From assembly GCF_000182565.1 (NCBI RefSeq), contig NW_015971538.1, positions 899,736 through 963,735 of the forward strand: a stretch of DNA of 64,000 nt, in the 5' to 3' direction. The stretch is from Spizellomyces punctatus DAOM BR117. Taxonomy: Eukaryota > Chytridiomycota > Chytridiomycetes > Spizellomycetales > Spizellomycetaceae. This document shows positions 13,058-29,209 of the stretch, one piece after another. Under the pieces are notes generated by a model, which saw only the letters and a program-made list of their open reading frames with translations, made no database searches and was not told the origin of the DNA. The translations under genes and the position numbers were made by a program. Positions within the stretch are counted from its first letter, which is position 1, and each line of letters begins with the position of its first letter.

Positions 13058-13746
13058 GCTCTTCGCTGGTTGATAATGTCCACCCAGTCTGTCACGTAAG
13101 CTCCAGAGAGAGCCAGATGGAAGACGAACGCAAAATCCGGGTTCTGTCGCTAAGTTTCTTTGTAGCGGATGGTCTGTTTTCCCACCTTGTGGGGAAGCCG
13201 GACGGCTGGCCGCAGCGCAGCGCGAGCGGCCTAATGTGTGGGTAAAACGATTGCACAGGCGAGATCGCACAGGATCAAGAGATACGCGAACAGTCGATAT
13301 GTTTAGAGCTGCAATCTGCACATCAGATCCCGACTGGCTTTTCAAGGCAGAGAAGCGAAATCGCATGTTCAGTCCCCTACGAGCTCATCGTCACGTCCAT
13401 GGGATTGCACGTCGTTTGGCGGCTCACGTGATGCATTCGGACGAATTCGGACAAGTCGTGCGCGACGTCCTTCTTCCCCTTTTCGCACCCACCCACTATT
13501 GAGCACACTCCTGCCGAGGCGCGACATGGATTGACATTCCATCAGCTCTCCACACTTTTCTACGCTCGTCACAGCAACCAACCGACTTATTTTCTGCGAC
13601 GTACGCCAGAGTAGAGTACTCTCAAAGCTTACCTCCCCTGCCTATACTCTCCGTGTACTTCCCCGCGATAGACTATCACCTAGAGAGAAACCTGCCATTA
13701 ACTGTATTGCAAGCTCTCTGAGTGCAAAGGCTGCGTCGTGTTTGCG
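13058..13746. other. PARN/Polo-like kinase divergent intergenic region
   Basis: The space between the two start codons contains an in-frame upward extension of PARN (13366 to 13057 on the minus strand) that may be translated or may be leader. From about 13380 to 13746 no coding frame is supported and both promoters presumably lie there. No TATA box was recognised. Confidence 0.4.
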
Positions 13747-17123
<3,377 letters not shown>

Positions 17124-17416
17124 ATTTCTCCTAATTCGAGATATTGGGAGGCTTGGCTTAACTAATAGGATACTTCGGACCAGAATGTGGAGGAGAAAAC
17201 AACTGAAATGTGCCTGAAGTAGCGTGCTACAATTATGAGCCTTCCGATGAAAACGGCACCATGATGTGAAAATTTGGTATGGCACTTTTGGATGTTAGAC
17301 TACCTGGGTCCGAGTAATTGTTATTTTCTGGTCGTTGTGGCCATTTAGATCGTTATTTGTTGCCTTGTGCTTTGGCGGACTGCCATTCATATATTGTGAT
17401 TGAGAGGGATGCCGGC

Positions 17417-20008
17417 CTACAATATTTTGGTTCCAAGGCTGTACATAAGCTCCACACCCTTCAATTCCCTTACTCGATCTAGTGCGTCGGCTGGAAGAAA
17501 GAAAGTCATTTCTCTAACTTATAATGTACAAGTCCAGCGCGTGAATATCGATCGCACTTACAATTTTGGCATAGTCGAGCACAGGCTATTGCAAGGTTTC
17601 GTTGTACTGTAGGCATCTTGGCGCTACGGAGGAGGTACACGAGGGGTTCGGTTGCGTTAAGTTTATGCAACTTCTTGGCGTGGTTAGCTGGGGGATTCCA
17701 AAGTTATTACGATAAATCAACAGGAAAGGCACATTGGAGGACATCGGTTGTCCGTACTTTTGGTCGCACACTCGGCGATACACAGCGCAATATTGCCTGC
17801 GGTTTTTTCATCTTCTTTAAGTTCCTGTCCTTCTGACAATTCAAGGAGAACATCCACAAGTGCTTCAAAGCCATTTTGCTTCTCCCACTCTGCCACTCTC
17901 CGCTCTCCACCTTTCAGCCAGGCTGCTAGAACTTGGGCTGCTGCTGTCCTTGTACCCTCTCCAGCAGGGTCACGAATAAGGCTTATCATGGGAACAATAT
18001 CCCACCACCCGTCCAGCGCCACTGTAACTTCTTCCAAGTGGAAGCGGAGAAGCTTTGCGAGACATGAGATGGAAGCTCGTGGGTGTGTTGTTAGAAGGTG
18101 TACGAGGGTCGTAATTATGCTGTGAGTGCTGAGGAGCGTTGGGTGTGCTGGTGTGTTGTGCAAAAGGTTGTGATATGTGGCAAGGAGGTGAAGGACGAGA
18201 GTGGAAGCCGTAGATGTCGGGTTGGTAGGTGAAAGCCGGTGTATCGTTTCCCATATGGAGTCGATGAGAGGTTCGTGGTACTGCTTGAGGGCCGCTGTAA
18301 ATTTGGGATTCGAGGTGCCTGCGATTGCATCAATACAGCGACAAGCATGAACTGTCAGCGCCTCTGTTGTTTCGTCATTAGCCAGTTTGTACTCTTTGAC
18401 ATGAATGGGTAAGGTCGCTAAAAGCTTGTCGGGCGATACCCGCCATTTGACCATAACGATGTCAGGGCCTTTCGGAGTATATCGCATTATTCTCCCAAGC
18501 AGTTTAAGCATATGCCCGACAATAGTAGAGCTAGTGGCGACACCATCCGTTTCTCCACCTAAAAATGCCAGCACGAATCTTCCAAATGTTTCTCCAACCA
18601 CGTTGGAGTGGCAGAGGGCTTCCGCGAAGGTGTCCTCAGCTACACCAGAAGAAAGTATTTCGGCAGCGGCGCTGATGGTTTTGAGAGGAGGTTTTTGGGT
18701 GGCAAGCATGGTCGTTATCATGTGGTTTAGGTATTGACAAAGTTCTCGTCGGTTGGCATCGACGCCAGAGGTGGCTCGCGCTATTACGGGAAGAATAAAG
18801 TTGACTGATGACGAAGTGAGAATGTCCGGGTTGAGGAGGCGATGGAAACCACCACATAGTCGAAAGGCGTCAGAAACGATAGTATCGGTGTCCAATAGCC
18901 TTACGAGCATGTCCGAGGCAGATACTATACGGTCATTGTACTTGTTCGATGGTGGTAATTCAATAGCATTTTTTATCTCCCGTACGAAACCGTCCAGTAA
19001 TCCTTCCATGATCATGTTGGAACCATCATGTTCTAAATCTTCTTTCAGCGCTTCCTCAGCTTTCATATCTAAATGCTCCCTCTCTATACCATCTAGCAGT
19101 CTGTCAACTTCGGCTAGGGTAACCCCAGGGTTACATACAGTCTTTTTGCATCGATTGATTTTCTTCTTAGCTTCCTCATAGTCTGTGACCATCTGCTTGA
19201 CTTTAAGAACATCTTTGATGGCTTCCTCATATTGTCGAAGACCACGGTGACCTTCTGCCCTTCTCCACAGTGCTTTTGCACAACTCGCATCAACTTTGAG
19301 GGCTTCGCTACAATCTTCGACAGCTTGCTTGAACTCCTTTAATCGGAGATATGCAAGTGCACGGTTGGTGAACAGAGTGGCGTCAACGATAGTCTTGGAC
19401 GGAATCAGCCGGTCCAGTGTTAGCAGCAGTGGATCGCTTTCTTGAGGCGGGTTCAGATATATGTTGATGGCTGAAGTGTATTCTTCAATCGCTTCATGGT
19501 ATTTACGATCCTTGAAATATTTATTACCAGTTTCACGATGCTGATTCGCTGATTGACGTATTTTTTCTGCAGCTGTCACTCGCTTCGTTGGCTCATGCTT
19601 CTGTTTTGTGGATCCTTTCTTTTCCGCTGCTAGCGCAATGTTTCTCTGTTCCTCTTCTGCATCTGGGTTAATAGCGTCCCACTTTGAGTAATCGAGCTTG
19701 GGGGACCCTAACGGTGCTCTGGTGTCTCGTTTTGGCAGTCGGATAGGAGCTCGATTACTGGCATCTGAACGTGACGTCGCCGCATCACTTTTATTATCCT
19801 GTGTCAACTCTCTCTGTGCCCAAGCTTTCTCTTCATCCGTGACCCTCCCCGATAATATCTCGTTCATTTTTGTAGCTAGATGGACAGATGATAGCTTTTA
19901 GCAAAAACAGGTCAGCCAGAGATGTTTACCCAGAGACATACTGTAGCTATCTACAAATTCGTCAAATTCAGCCAATTCAGCCTTGAGATCTGCTAGAATG
20001 TCAACCAT
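17417..20008 (-). CDS. TTC12: TPR/armadillo protein, TTC12-like dynein assembly factor
   Basis: A short first exon (MVDILADLKAELAEFDEFVDSYS) is spliced to a very long exon of about 700 codons. A DYSKWDAINP segment is followed by three TPR units (ETGNKYFKDRKYHEAIEEYTSAI, LFTNRALAYLRLKEFKQAVE, KALWRRAEGHRGLRQYEEAI) and a long helical, armadillo-like region. Two small 3' exons, found outside the long frame, add a LRSAKMPTVQRNLAIACARL stretch and DALDRVRELKGVELMYSLG, resembling the end of human TTC12. TTC12 is needed for axonemal dynein preassembly, which would fit a flagellated fungus. An UNC45 or SPAG1 relative is the alternative; the C-terminal match favours TTC12. Confidence 0.72.
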
Positions 20009-20250
20009 ATTTGCCACTGTTGTGCTCAATCGCCCAGGAAACGTCCATATACCACGGACACTTTGAGGAAACACGTAGGCGACGCGGCATCCAAGAACAC
20101 GCCATTTGGTAAGCGGCTGCGCAAAATGCATACTATGATATTCCAAAAACAAGTGGTTGCATTACTACAAACAGGAAGAGGCCATATAATCTTTACGTAG
20201 AAACATAATACAATAAGATACAGGATGGTGGACAAGTGTCTATAGCCATG

Positions 20251-21189
20251 TCATACGGGAGGTGCTTCTGACGAGGCCAAAATCACGGTTTGCAACCTTC
20301 GGGCTTGAATGTAATCCCCAATCGAGCGCTGCAGAGAAAGGTAATATGTCAGTCCACTTTGGATTCTCCCTAAGTTTGAATACTCAGCATACCCGCTTTC
20401 ATAATACATACCATTAGGATGAAGAAGCCAATAAACATTAAAAAGTACGAAAGCCAATAACTCTCAACAACGACGTTCTCATCGTCCTCTGGCTGTTTGT
20501 CAGGGTCATAGGGATCATAGTATTTTAAGTCATCCTGGGCGTCCCGTGTTCGCAAGTAAAAGGCGTAACGAATAAGGGTAATGCCGAAACCACTACGAGC
20601 ACCAGCTCGTGCAGCGTGAGATGTAGCCAGGATCGCAGTCAAAAGGAATCCAATGAAGTCAAAGCTCATGGATACCAACATGTTGACAAAGTATGTGAAA
20701 AAGTCTCCAACAGGCATGCCTACGCACAGAGACACCAGAGTTAATTTCGCCCGAAGACCTGAAAGCGACGAGACATTGACTCGCTAGCCAGCAATACATA
20801 CCTTCAATGAGCACTTCACCATCTTCTCCAATCCCATTTGTTATCACCGTGGTCTCATAGTATGATGGAGCTGGGTCTTGGACAACCTCAGCATACGACG
20901 GTGGTTCGAACTCTTCGTAGGTCTTGCCTTCTGGTGCCGCGGACACCTCTGGCTTTGCACTAAGGTTTGCAAACACCCCGTCGTTCCTTGTAGTCACCAG
21001 GGCAGACCGTGAAGGAGGCGGCGGTATTGGCGTCGTGGCGGCTTCTGAACTTTGCAAAGGTGCTTCCAATGCAACATTGGCCCCGTCATTGTCCAACAAG
21101 GGACGTGCCTCAAAGAGGACGGTGCCCTCTTCCCCACTGCGGGTATGATCTGCCTCTCCTTCCGGCAGACGGTCGTATGCTCTCATCAT
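20251..21189 (-). CDS. NDFIP/Bsd2-like Nedd4-family adaptor
   Basis: Membrane adaptor that recruits Nedd4/Rsp5 ubiquitin ligases to endosomal and Golgi cargo. The cytosolic N-terminus (about 150 residues) carries a PPSY motif (FEPPSYAEVV) followed by an APSYYE motif. A GDFFTYFVNMLVSMSFDFIG segment opens the first of three membrane helices, with the AILATSHAARAGARSGFGITL loop characteristic of the family, an acidic DPYDPDKQPEDDE loop, and WLSYFLMFIGFFILM as the third helix. Three introns are removed. The start has two consecutive ATG codons (21189 and 21186). It is divergent from SAC3, with about 235 bp between the starts. Confidence 0.85.
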
Positions 21190-21424
21190 CTTTACTAGTT
21201 GTAATTTGGGTTGTTGGCAGAGTGATCAGTCGGTCGGCTAATGGTGACCCGAAGCTATGCGAATTTGTGCGTGACGTGGACAAAAGGGTTGGCGTTGCTT
21301 CAGACTTGCCGCCAGCCAGGATCGAACCCTCTGCTATTACCTAATTCCACGTGATCTCGTTCATGATGGGTTTGGAGCATCGTCCTTCCAGGTGCTCACA
21401 ATTCGCAGCCGATTGTCCATCGTC

Positions 21425-24400
21425 ATGGCAGCGGATGACTCGAGCGTTTTCTCCAGACTGTCTGCAACTGGAGAAGCTCGGGGGACTTCAGGTGCCAGGA
21501 CGCGGTTTCGAGGGGCTGCCTCCGTCGGTGACCATGCGAGAGGCGCCAAAAGCGCATTTGCTTCTGTATTTTCGTCAACACCCAGCCGTGGGCGTGATGG
21601 GGGAGTTCGGGGTGGGCGAGGTGGTGGGGCAAAGATTGCCGCTTCTAAAACATGGGTGAAACCGACGGGAGACCACATAGGGGCGGTGACACCCAGAGGC
21701 AGTAGGCGAGGTGGGAGGGGAGCGTCGATGACTTGGGTGAGGCCAAGAAGTGGCACCACCCCGCAAGAGCTTAAGCTTCCGACACATCGAGACGAGAGCG
21801 TTGCGAGACAGGGTATGCTGACAGTCATGATCCAGTAGCTTGTATAAGAGCTGCCGACCCCAACCGTTCCGGACTGGAGAAGCCACCCAAGGCCCTTTTT
21901 GCTAACGATTACTCCACCTCACCAGCTCCATCGCGCGGTAACATCTCACAACAGACGAATTCAGTTGCTATTTCTCCAATGTCGTCGTTTACACAGAGGC
22001 AAACAGCACTGACACCCACGCCTGACCACTCCTCTGACGCAGATGACAGGTAAATTCAAATATACTGGTTTCCATAGGTTCAGACCCCAAACTGATAGCT
22101 AGTTCATATAAGCATTTTGAAAGTGTCTCGTGCCGAGCGATTCGCTTCACAGCCTGTTCATAACCGCTATATGGAGGTTTGCAAGATGATGCTATATTAC
22201 GGAAAGTAGCGTCTTTAAGGCGGACAATGACTCCGTTCTCCTGCAGATGAAAAAGCTTCGACCTGCCCTGATGAAGAAGTATATTGCTGAGGGTAAAATG
22301 GATGATCCAAATAAGAAATATCGGCTTGAAGATGCGCGTGATTTTGTCGGAGAGTGTGAGGATATGTGTCCTGAGTACGAGCGTCACGAACGAGAGTATC
22401 AGAAAGGGTTGATGGAGTTTGAGAAGGTACAAAACCTTTTGTCAACTTGAGGATAGTCTGGGATAGGATATAAACATCAATGCAACTAGATTCCAGGCAC
22501 AGACCGAGTTGATCACGCGAAAGCCGTTAAAAGATATCGACGTTCCGCCGCAGATGATGAAAAGCCGCTACCATGTGATGTGCGACCGCCATCTGTACTG
22601 GAGGTATGCACTAGTTTCTCACATGCTCTGGTCCGTCTCCGGTGTGACCAATTGACGGAGAACGTAATTATCATAGCGAACGTTGAACTACCTGGTGCAC
22701 GAATTAATACCAGAATATGACTTGCAACGCACGTACGGTTTCATTCGTGATAGGACACGAGCTATCAGGAAGGATTTGACGCTCCAGAATTTACGCGGCC
22801 CTGAAGCCGTTGGTCTGTTTGAACGGATCGCTCGCTATCACCTTATGTGTTCTCAGCGGCTATGCGCAACGATAGATATAAAGCAGGAATATGAACAGCT
22901 GGGAAAAAGTAGGAAGCTTGTAACCTCTCTAACCTTTGAGGGTTAGTTCTGGGTACTGACGCATCTTACGTAGCGCTACAAAGTCTGATGGAATTCTACG
23001 ACGATCTCAGGGAGGAGGGCAAAAGAATGCCTAACGAGGCCGAGTTCCGAGCGTACTATCTTTTGCATCATGCGTTCAACCAGGATGTTCAATCTAGCTT
23101 CGAGAGGAAATTTATCAATGATCCAATTTTGTTGGATCCGCACATGCAACTGGCGATCCGATTAAGAAGCCTGTTACCCCGACTAGATCTCCATCACGAT
23201 GATGAAGATGAGGACTATACAGAAGAAGGGGATACCATAGGAGAAGGCGGTTTCGAAGCATACGGATTATTCTTCAAAATCATCAAGGAGCGAACTACCC
23301 CATATCTATTAGCATGCGCGGCGCACCCACACTTCCTAGTTGTCCGTCGACATGCATACAGACACATGGACAACGCCCTGTATGTTTTTCCTAATGCAGT
23401 GGACACACTGACGCCGGTGGCAACACTCGTGGAACAGCTGGGTTATGACAACGAAGAAGATGCTATCGTGGACCTAGAATACTATGATATTCCAATCAGG
23501 GACGTGGAAGGACGATGGTACGCAGAGATTGGAAAAGTAAAAATCACCGGAACTGATGGAAAGTCACAAATGGTCCCTGGGAAATTCAATGGTATGGAAG
23601 GGTGGAAGGGCAAAATCTAGGATCTGATTGTTGACCGAACCCTCTTGCTTATTAGATGCTAAGAGAGTTTCTCTTCAACCGCGGGTGGCAAATCGACTTC
23701 TCGAAGGGAAGTTGGGAGATGTCACGGACGCGGACGTTATAGACGGCAATGTACCTGAGATGACTCAAGAAGTGCCCGACTACCAAGGGCAATCATCGGA
23801 AGTCGTTGCAATGTCGTCCATTCCAGGCGGAGTTCCTACTTTTGGACAAGTTGCTGCTACGACAGCTCGGCTGCCTAGTTCATCCGTTGGAGGAGGTACT
23901 TTCTCAAATGCTTTCGGTTTTGTCAACCAGCAACAGTCCGTCTTGGCAGGCCCGTCAAGCGGATTTTTTGGACAAGGCGGTGCTTTCATGGGACAAGCGA
24001 GTATCGCTAGCGGTCAAGCGACTCGCAAGGTCGGACAAGGAGTCCTTCCCCTCCATCCCGTACAAGTGTCGCAGTTGCCGTTCCCGTCACTTTCATCTTC
24101 GATAACCATGTCACCCCAGTCACAAGCGGGTGCATGGTCGTCTTTTGGTCAGCAGGACCAACCACCGCAAGCGGCTCCCACATCTGGCGCACATCTCAAC
24201 ATACCCAATTTAGGCGTGCTACAACAACCTTCAGGTGGTGGCCCACCTACGCCGGCCGGATTGGTTACTCGAAAGCCTGACTTGGTCGAGCAACGAACGG
24301 ACGTCGGCCTTATAGTTTCCCCCTCGTTGACGGTTATCCCCCTAGAAGCGCAAGCTGGTAAGTTGTACTCAGTGATGGCTCATCTACATAGGTAGTGCTT

Positions 24401-27400
24401 AACAGGGTCCACACAAGGTCCACAATTACCGCGTGCCGAATCCCAGCCCTCCGTCGTACCTTCCTTCACACCCCCTGCGGTTCCGACCCGACCCGAGACA
24501 CCTCCAGAGCCCGTCATTCCAGGTTCGCCATTAATAATTCCGCGCTTCAAGTACAAAGAAACTGTACTTACGCGATTCCTACCCATCAGAGGACACTGAG
24601 CTGTTAGAAAGAGAACGTAAAGAGGCGGAGGCGCGCGCCCGGATCGCACGCCAGAAGTCTGAAGCTTCAAAATACCTAGCGGCTCGAATACTGGCGGAAA
24701 CAATACACCAGTGCATGAAGGAATTGGCGGAAGAGGTTTCAATGCGCGAAGATATTCGTGCAAAGTGGAGACTCTTTGCGCATCGCCTACCAGCGCTTCA
24801 TGCTAAAGAACAAGCGAAGCGAGAGGCTGTGCGAACTTTCCTAAATTTGGTGGGCTCGGAGGTTGCCCCACCCAGAGTCTCGTTCCGGGAGCAGGCTAAA
24901 GCCTTGATGGGGACAGCAGGAACTGCCTTTACTATGCTTGGGTCCGCAAATAGGGACGAGGAGATGGCGAGGGCAACGGATGAGGTTCGTCGTAAAGATG
25001 ACACACCAGAATTCACTTGGAGCTGATCGTATGCCTTCTCTCAGGTGGCTGCCCTTGAACAGCAACTGATGGAGCGCATCGACCTCGCTGACCTCACGTA
25101 TCCCATACTGCGCGAAAATCACAGCACTCGGGTTCATGGCCATACCCTTCACTACAAACTTTGTATCACAACCCCCACCTTTCACCTCCTTTCCACCGAT
25201 AAGCAAAGGTTACCGATTCAATGGCTGAAAGCAAAGTTTGGCGGCGCGAACAATGCAATGCCGACTTTGGCCAACGAGGTTGGAACCGAGGAATTGCAGC
25301 GGACACGGGTACAAGATGGTGAATGGGATTGCTGGGCGGTTGTTCGGCATGTAACAGATGCCTTACCGGTGTGTATGCATCTTTTACCGCCTATTGTTCA
25401 ATGCTAACGGAGCTGCCTCGCGCGGATAGGAGGAAGCTATGAAGACTCTTCATGGGATTAATGCGGCAATCTTCCAATTCGACCTTTTTGGAAGTGGTAA
25501 AGATAAAGGGTGAGTGGGTTTTATGTTTGAGCGCTGGCTCTGCCAACGTTTCTTAGATATGGTGCTTTCAGATTTTACTTCAACGAGGAGCGATCTCGGT
25601 TCGTGAACTTCATCAACGCTCTGCCGAAGCAAACTCTTAGAAACAAAATACCGCTCTTGTTTGTGTATTGGTCTGTTCCCGAATTGCCACGTGCCGAATT
25701 AGAGACCAGGGTAATTTTTATTCTGACGAAAATGCATGTATCCGAAGTGATCCTCATAAGATATGGGTGCAATAGGTTCGCCAAGCCTTTCAACTGAGCG
25801 ATGTGCAAGTCCATGGGCCGATATCCGATATAGGGTGGCTGGAGATTCAGTACACCGACAAGTTGAACGATTTGATCAAAGCTAATGAATACCTGGTGGA
25901 GGCAGTGGAGATGTTGGTGGCAAGATCGCAAGCTGAACCGGAGATGAACTGGTTCGGAATGGATGGTGAGTGGGCATTGTGGCATTGTTCCTAAGGAAAT
26001 CTTACTTATGATTGCGGTGTCTAGGGAAAGACGTACTAGGAGAGTCAATGCTTCGCATTCATTTCCGGGAACACTCGTACCTTTTGCAGTCCCGCTTTCC
26101 ACACCGAATGGCGCACATCCCTGAACGTAATATACCTACCTTCAACACACTGATTCGAATGTACAATGCTGCGATGGAGGTATATGCTTACGTCCTGGCT
26201 GGACCAGACGTAGAGGGCCTCAACTATCCTCCATACGAGTTTGCCACACCGGGATGCCCGCCGGTGGAAGGAGGAACGAATGTTCCGTTGAATTGGAATT
26301 CGATGGGACGACTGAAAGAGATGAGGATGATGCTGGCACAGTTTGTGTTGCCACCTCTACGTCAGCATGGCCGTTTTGTCGTGGATGAGTACGTAGACCA
26401 GCTTGGGAAATCACTGGATACTAATTTGAGGTAAGCCGCTGGCTCGCTACCTTGATGCGAGTTTCATCTAATCTGAGCATTGTGCGGCTGACTGTTTAGA
26501 GGGTTATGGTTGATTTACTGCACATGGATATCTGATGTTTGTGATACGGTTCCTGCCATGCGGGACACAGAGCGACGCAGTCTCTTTGACGCATTCATTC
26601 AGCTTTTCGAGGGATATAGCCGAACGGCCGCTACAGGTGACAAAGAGACAACGTTGCTCAATAAACATCTCGGACTTCGCTAATGTGTGGGCCCATTTGC
26701 ACAGTTGCTGTTCGATTTCCATTTGGCGAACTCGCCGAAGTCGTGACGCGGGCTATCTTTATTCATCTAGACACGCAGTTTACCGCAAAGTTCCGAATTG
26801 CACCCTACCCACGTCAGCTTGCTGTTTATGCCTTGGAGGGTTTCGGAATCGCGATGACAAAGGTCATTGACAATTGGTATCAAGAAGTCATGGAGTGGTT
26901 GAGAATAGAGGCGCCAGAATATGAGTCAGAAGATGAGACGTCTGTGCGCGAAGATGATGGTGTTTCTGGCGATGATGTGAAATTACCTTCCATGTAAGAG
27001 CGCACCTGTTTAAGTATGCGGTAAACACTCCTTACAAGCATCATTTCAGATCTGATGGAGAAGTCAGTCCGAAACTGAACAGCATGGATCTGCTGAAATC
27101 GTCTCACAAGCGAGTGCTGCCAAGCGGCCTTGCTAATGACGACGGTGAGATGTCACCTCCCTCGCCAGCAAAACGGAAGCGTGGCGACGTACTCTTAGGG
27201 GAAGGTGAAGCAAAGTACGTGCGACAGTTTTACGTTACCGTGAAGTGTACAGTAAGGAGTTATAACCTCTTCATTTTTAGAAAACAACGACAGGATGAGG
27301 TGGTCCTCGAGAATACCAGATCACAAACGCGCACCCCCTCACCTCGGCACTCCAATGGTGTCGACCTCACTACGCTTCAGCAACAGCTGTGTTCGGCTTT

Positions 27401-27599
27401 GGAGTCTTCGAAGAAAACCTTGGCTAGAACACGACTTTTGGAAGAGCTCGATTATTTGGATACGCTAACAGACAATCAACTTGATGAAGGCGACTTGCCG
27501 TCCTTGACTGAGGAGGATGAAAGGGAGTTGGAGGACCTTCTTGCGGCAGGAGAGAGCGACTATGGGCGAGCAGCAGATTGGGGCAATTTTTGTACATAG
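21425..27599 (+). CDS. SAC3: Sac3/GANP-family mRNA export factor
   Basis: Scaffold of the TREX-2 complex at the nuclear pore. A basic RGG-rich N-terminus ([15 protein letters not shown]) is followed by the Sac3 domain: [16 protein letters not shown] (the family hallmark), [33 protein letters not shown]-type text, and [17 protein letters not shown] central stretch rich in Phe-Gly (FSNAFGF, FFGQGG, FGQQ) looks nucleoporin-like. A helical [20 protein letters not shown] region could be the centrin-binding segment. The C-terminal half ([41 protein letters not shown]) recalls the MCM3AP region of animal [11 protein letters not shown] cluster may be a nuclear signal. Start at 21425; over a dozen exons. 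Confidence 0.85.
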
Positions 27600-27860
27600 A
27601 TTGACGCACTTTTTGTTTAATATTTTTTCATGTTGGACTTGGTGGATTGGTGATGATGGCTTTCCTGAATGATTTTTCTTTTATTTATCTTTTGGAAAGA
27701 GTGTTTGCACCAAAGTCTCAGCGTTGTCACGTGGACAAGAAACCCAGTCGCGCTGCCTTCAGGCGGGGAAAGTAAGGATCTTCAACCATCTTCACTTACG
27801 CACGCGGGCCCAACCGTCGTGCTACAGAGACGCCGTCTCCCTCAACCACAACCATACACA

Positions 27861-29014
27861 ATGCCACAGGCTCAGGTTCTTCGCAACCGACCCGGTATCC
27901 GCCATGAAGTATTATCCATCCGTGCTACAATCCTGCTGTGTTTTCCCACTGACCGTTTGTGTTCTATTCACCACAAGCAGGATTGGTCGCAGTGGCCCAC
28001 GATACCTCTTGAGCAAATGGAATCTACCTTCTCCGTTCAACAATATATCCAAAATATGGTCCGCCACGATGCGTCTGATGTCAAAAAGATCGTCGAGGTA
28101 CCCGAAGGTCAGGACCGAGATTTATGGCGATACGAGCTTTTACGGTATTTGTTCCTGAGTTCTGTCAAAGTGTGTATTGTTGGTGAAGGAGGCGAGCTTA
28201 TGATACATATATTGGAAGACAAGTATGTCAGGATCTGAACAATTTTGTTGTTCTGTTGGAACCCGAGTGTACTGCATCGTCGTGTCCAGAAATGAAAGCT
28301 TTAGAATGGTTGTATCTCTGTGCTGGACATCCGAATCCTCAGCAGGTATTTTGGAGTTTGATGGCTAGTATGTGACAATATTGGTGGTTGATAGTCTTTG
28401 CCAGTGTTCGGCACTCGATTATATTATACATACCCTGGACAGCGCGACAGCGCTGTTGAATAGTCAAAAGTATTTCCCTAGTAGGTGAGAGAAATGTTTA
28501 TTTATCTTTACCGCTGCGATCGGCCAACCTCATGCTGATTGGGATGTGAATATCTAGGGTGTCGATACCGCCAACGTCATTAAAGCATTTTTCGAATGTT
28601 ACCAGAAGATTGTACAGAATTTTTGCACATGCGTGGTTTCATCATCGGGAGGTATTTACTGAATTTGAGGTTGGTACTTGTGCGTTGGGTTTGTCTGCTT
28701 GGTATATGTCGCTAACTTTGTCAAGTAGATTGAGTCGCATTTGTATGCGAGAGTTTTATACATGATAAAGTACTTTGATGTAAGTTTTTCGTTAGCGGAT
28801 TGTATTTTGCTTGGGCCGGCTTTGAAATCTTGCTTGCCATAGATTATGCCAGATGACGCATTGGTCGTGCCCGCCGATGCCTGTATGACTGATGTGGGTG
28901 ACTTCTTATTATCCGTATGTGAGCGACATTCCAACTAATGATGGTTTTTTTGCTGTGTATTTTTTTTTTCAGTTGCCCGAGATTGATCGGTCCTCAATGG
29001 TCAGTGACGAGTAA
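27861..29014 (+). CDS. MOB4: MOB-family protein, phocein/MOB4-like
   Basis: MOB proteins are kinase/phosphatase adaptors; MOB4 belongs to the STRIPAK complex. Splicing gives [133 protein letters not shown] and a tail ending SMVSDE. The zinc-site pattern (C..C in the TASSCPEM region and H..H in HAWFHH) is kept. The protein matches phocein better than MOB1 (NRPG start, PEGQDxxxWxYE, LLNSxKYFPSR). Seven exons are needed; the donor near 28170 leaves a few residues that are uncertain. Confidence 0.88.
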
Positions 29015-29209
29015 AGTGGGCTGATGGGGACTGAATGGGGGATGGACGTAGGGAGATGCTCATATGCATCGCATCGTTATTTAATGCCTTCTTGTGAATA
29101 TACTTCTGGTAGGACTGTATGGGTGCTGGATACCCAACAAGGATAGCAATAACCGTAATCTTAATATCAATAGTTCACTACCCATACCCATCTCAAGCAT
29201 AGAACTACC

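Noticed and set aside
21311-21350. tRNA-like T-arm on the minus strand (GGTTCGATCC)
   Set aside because: The flanking bases pair for only about three positions in the T stem and no anticodon or D arm could be found.
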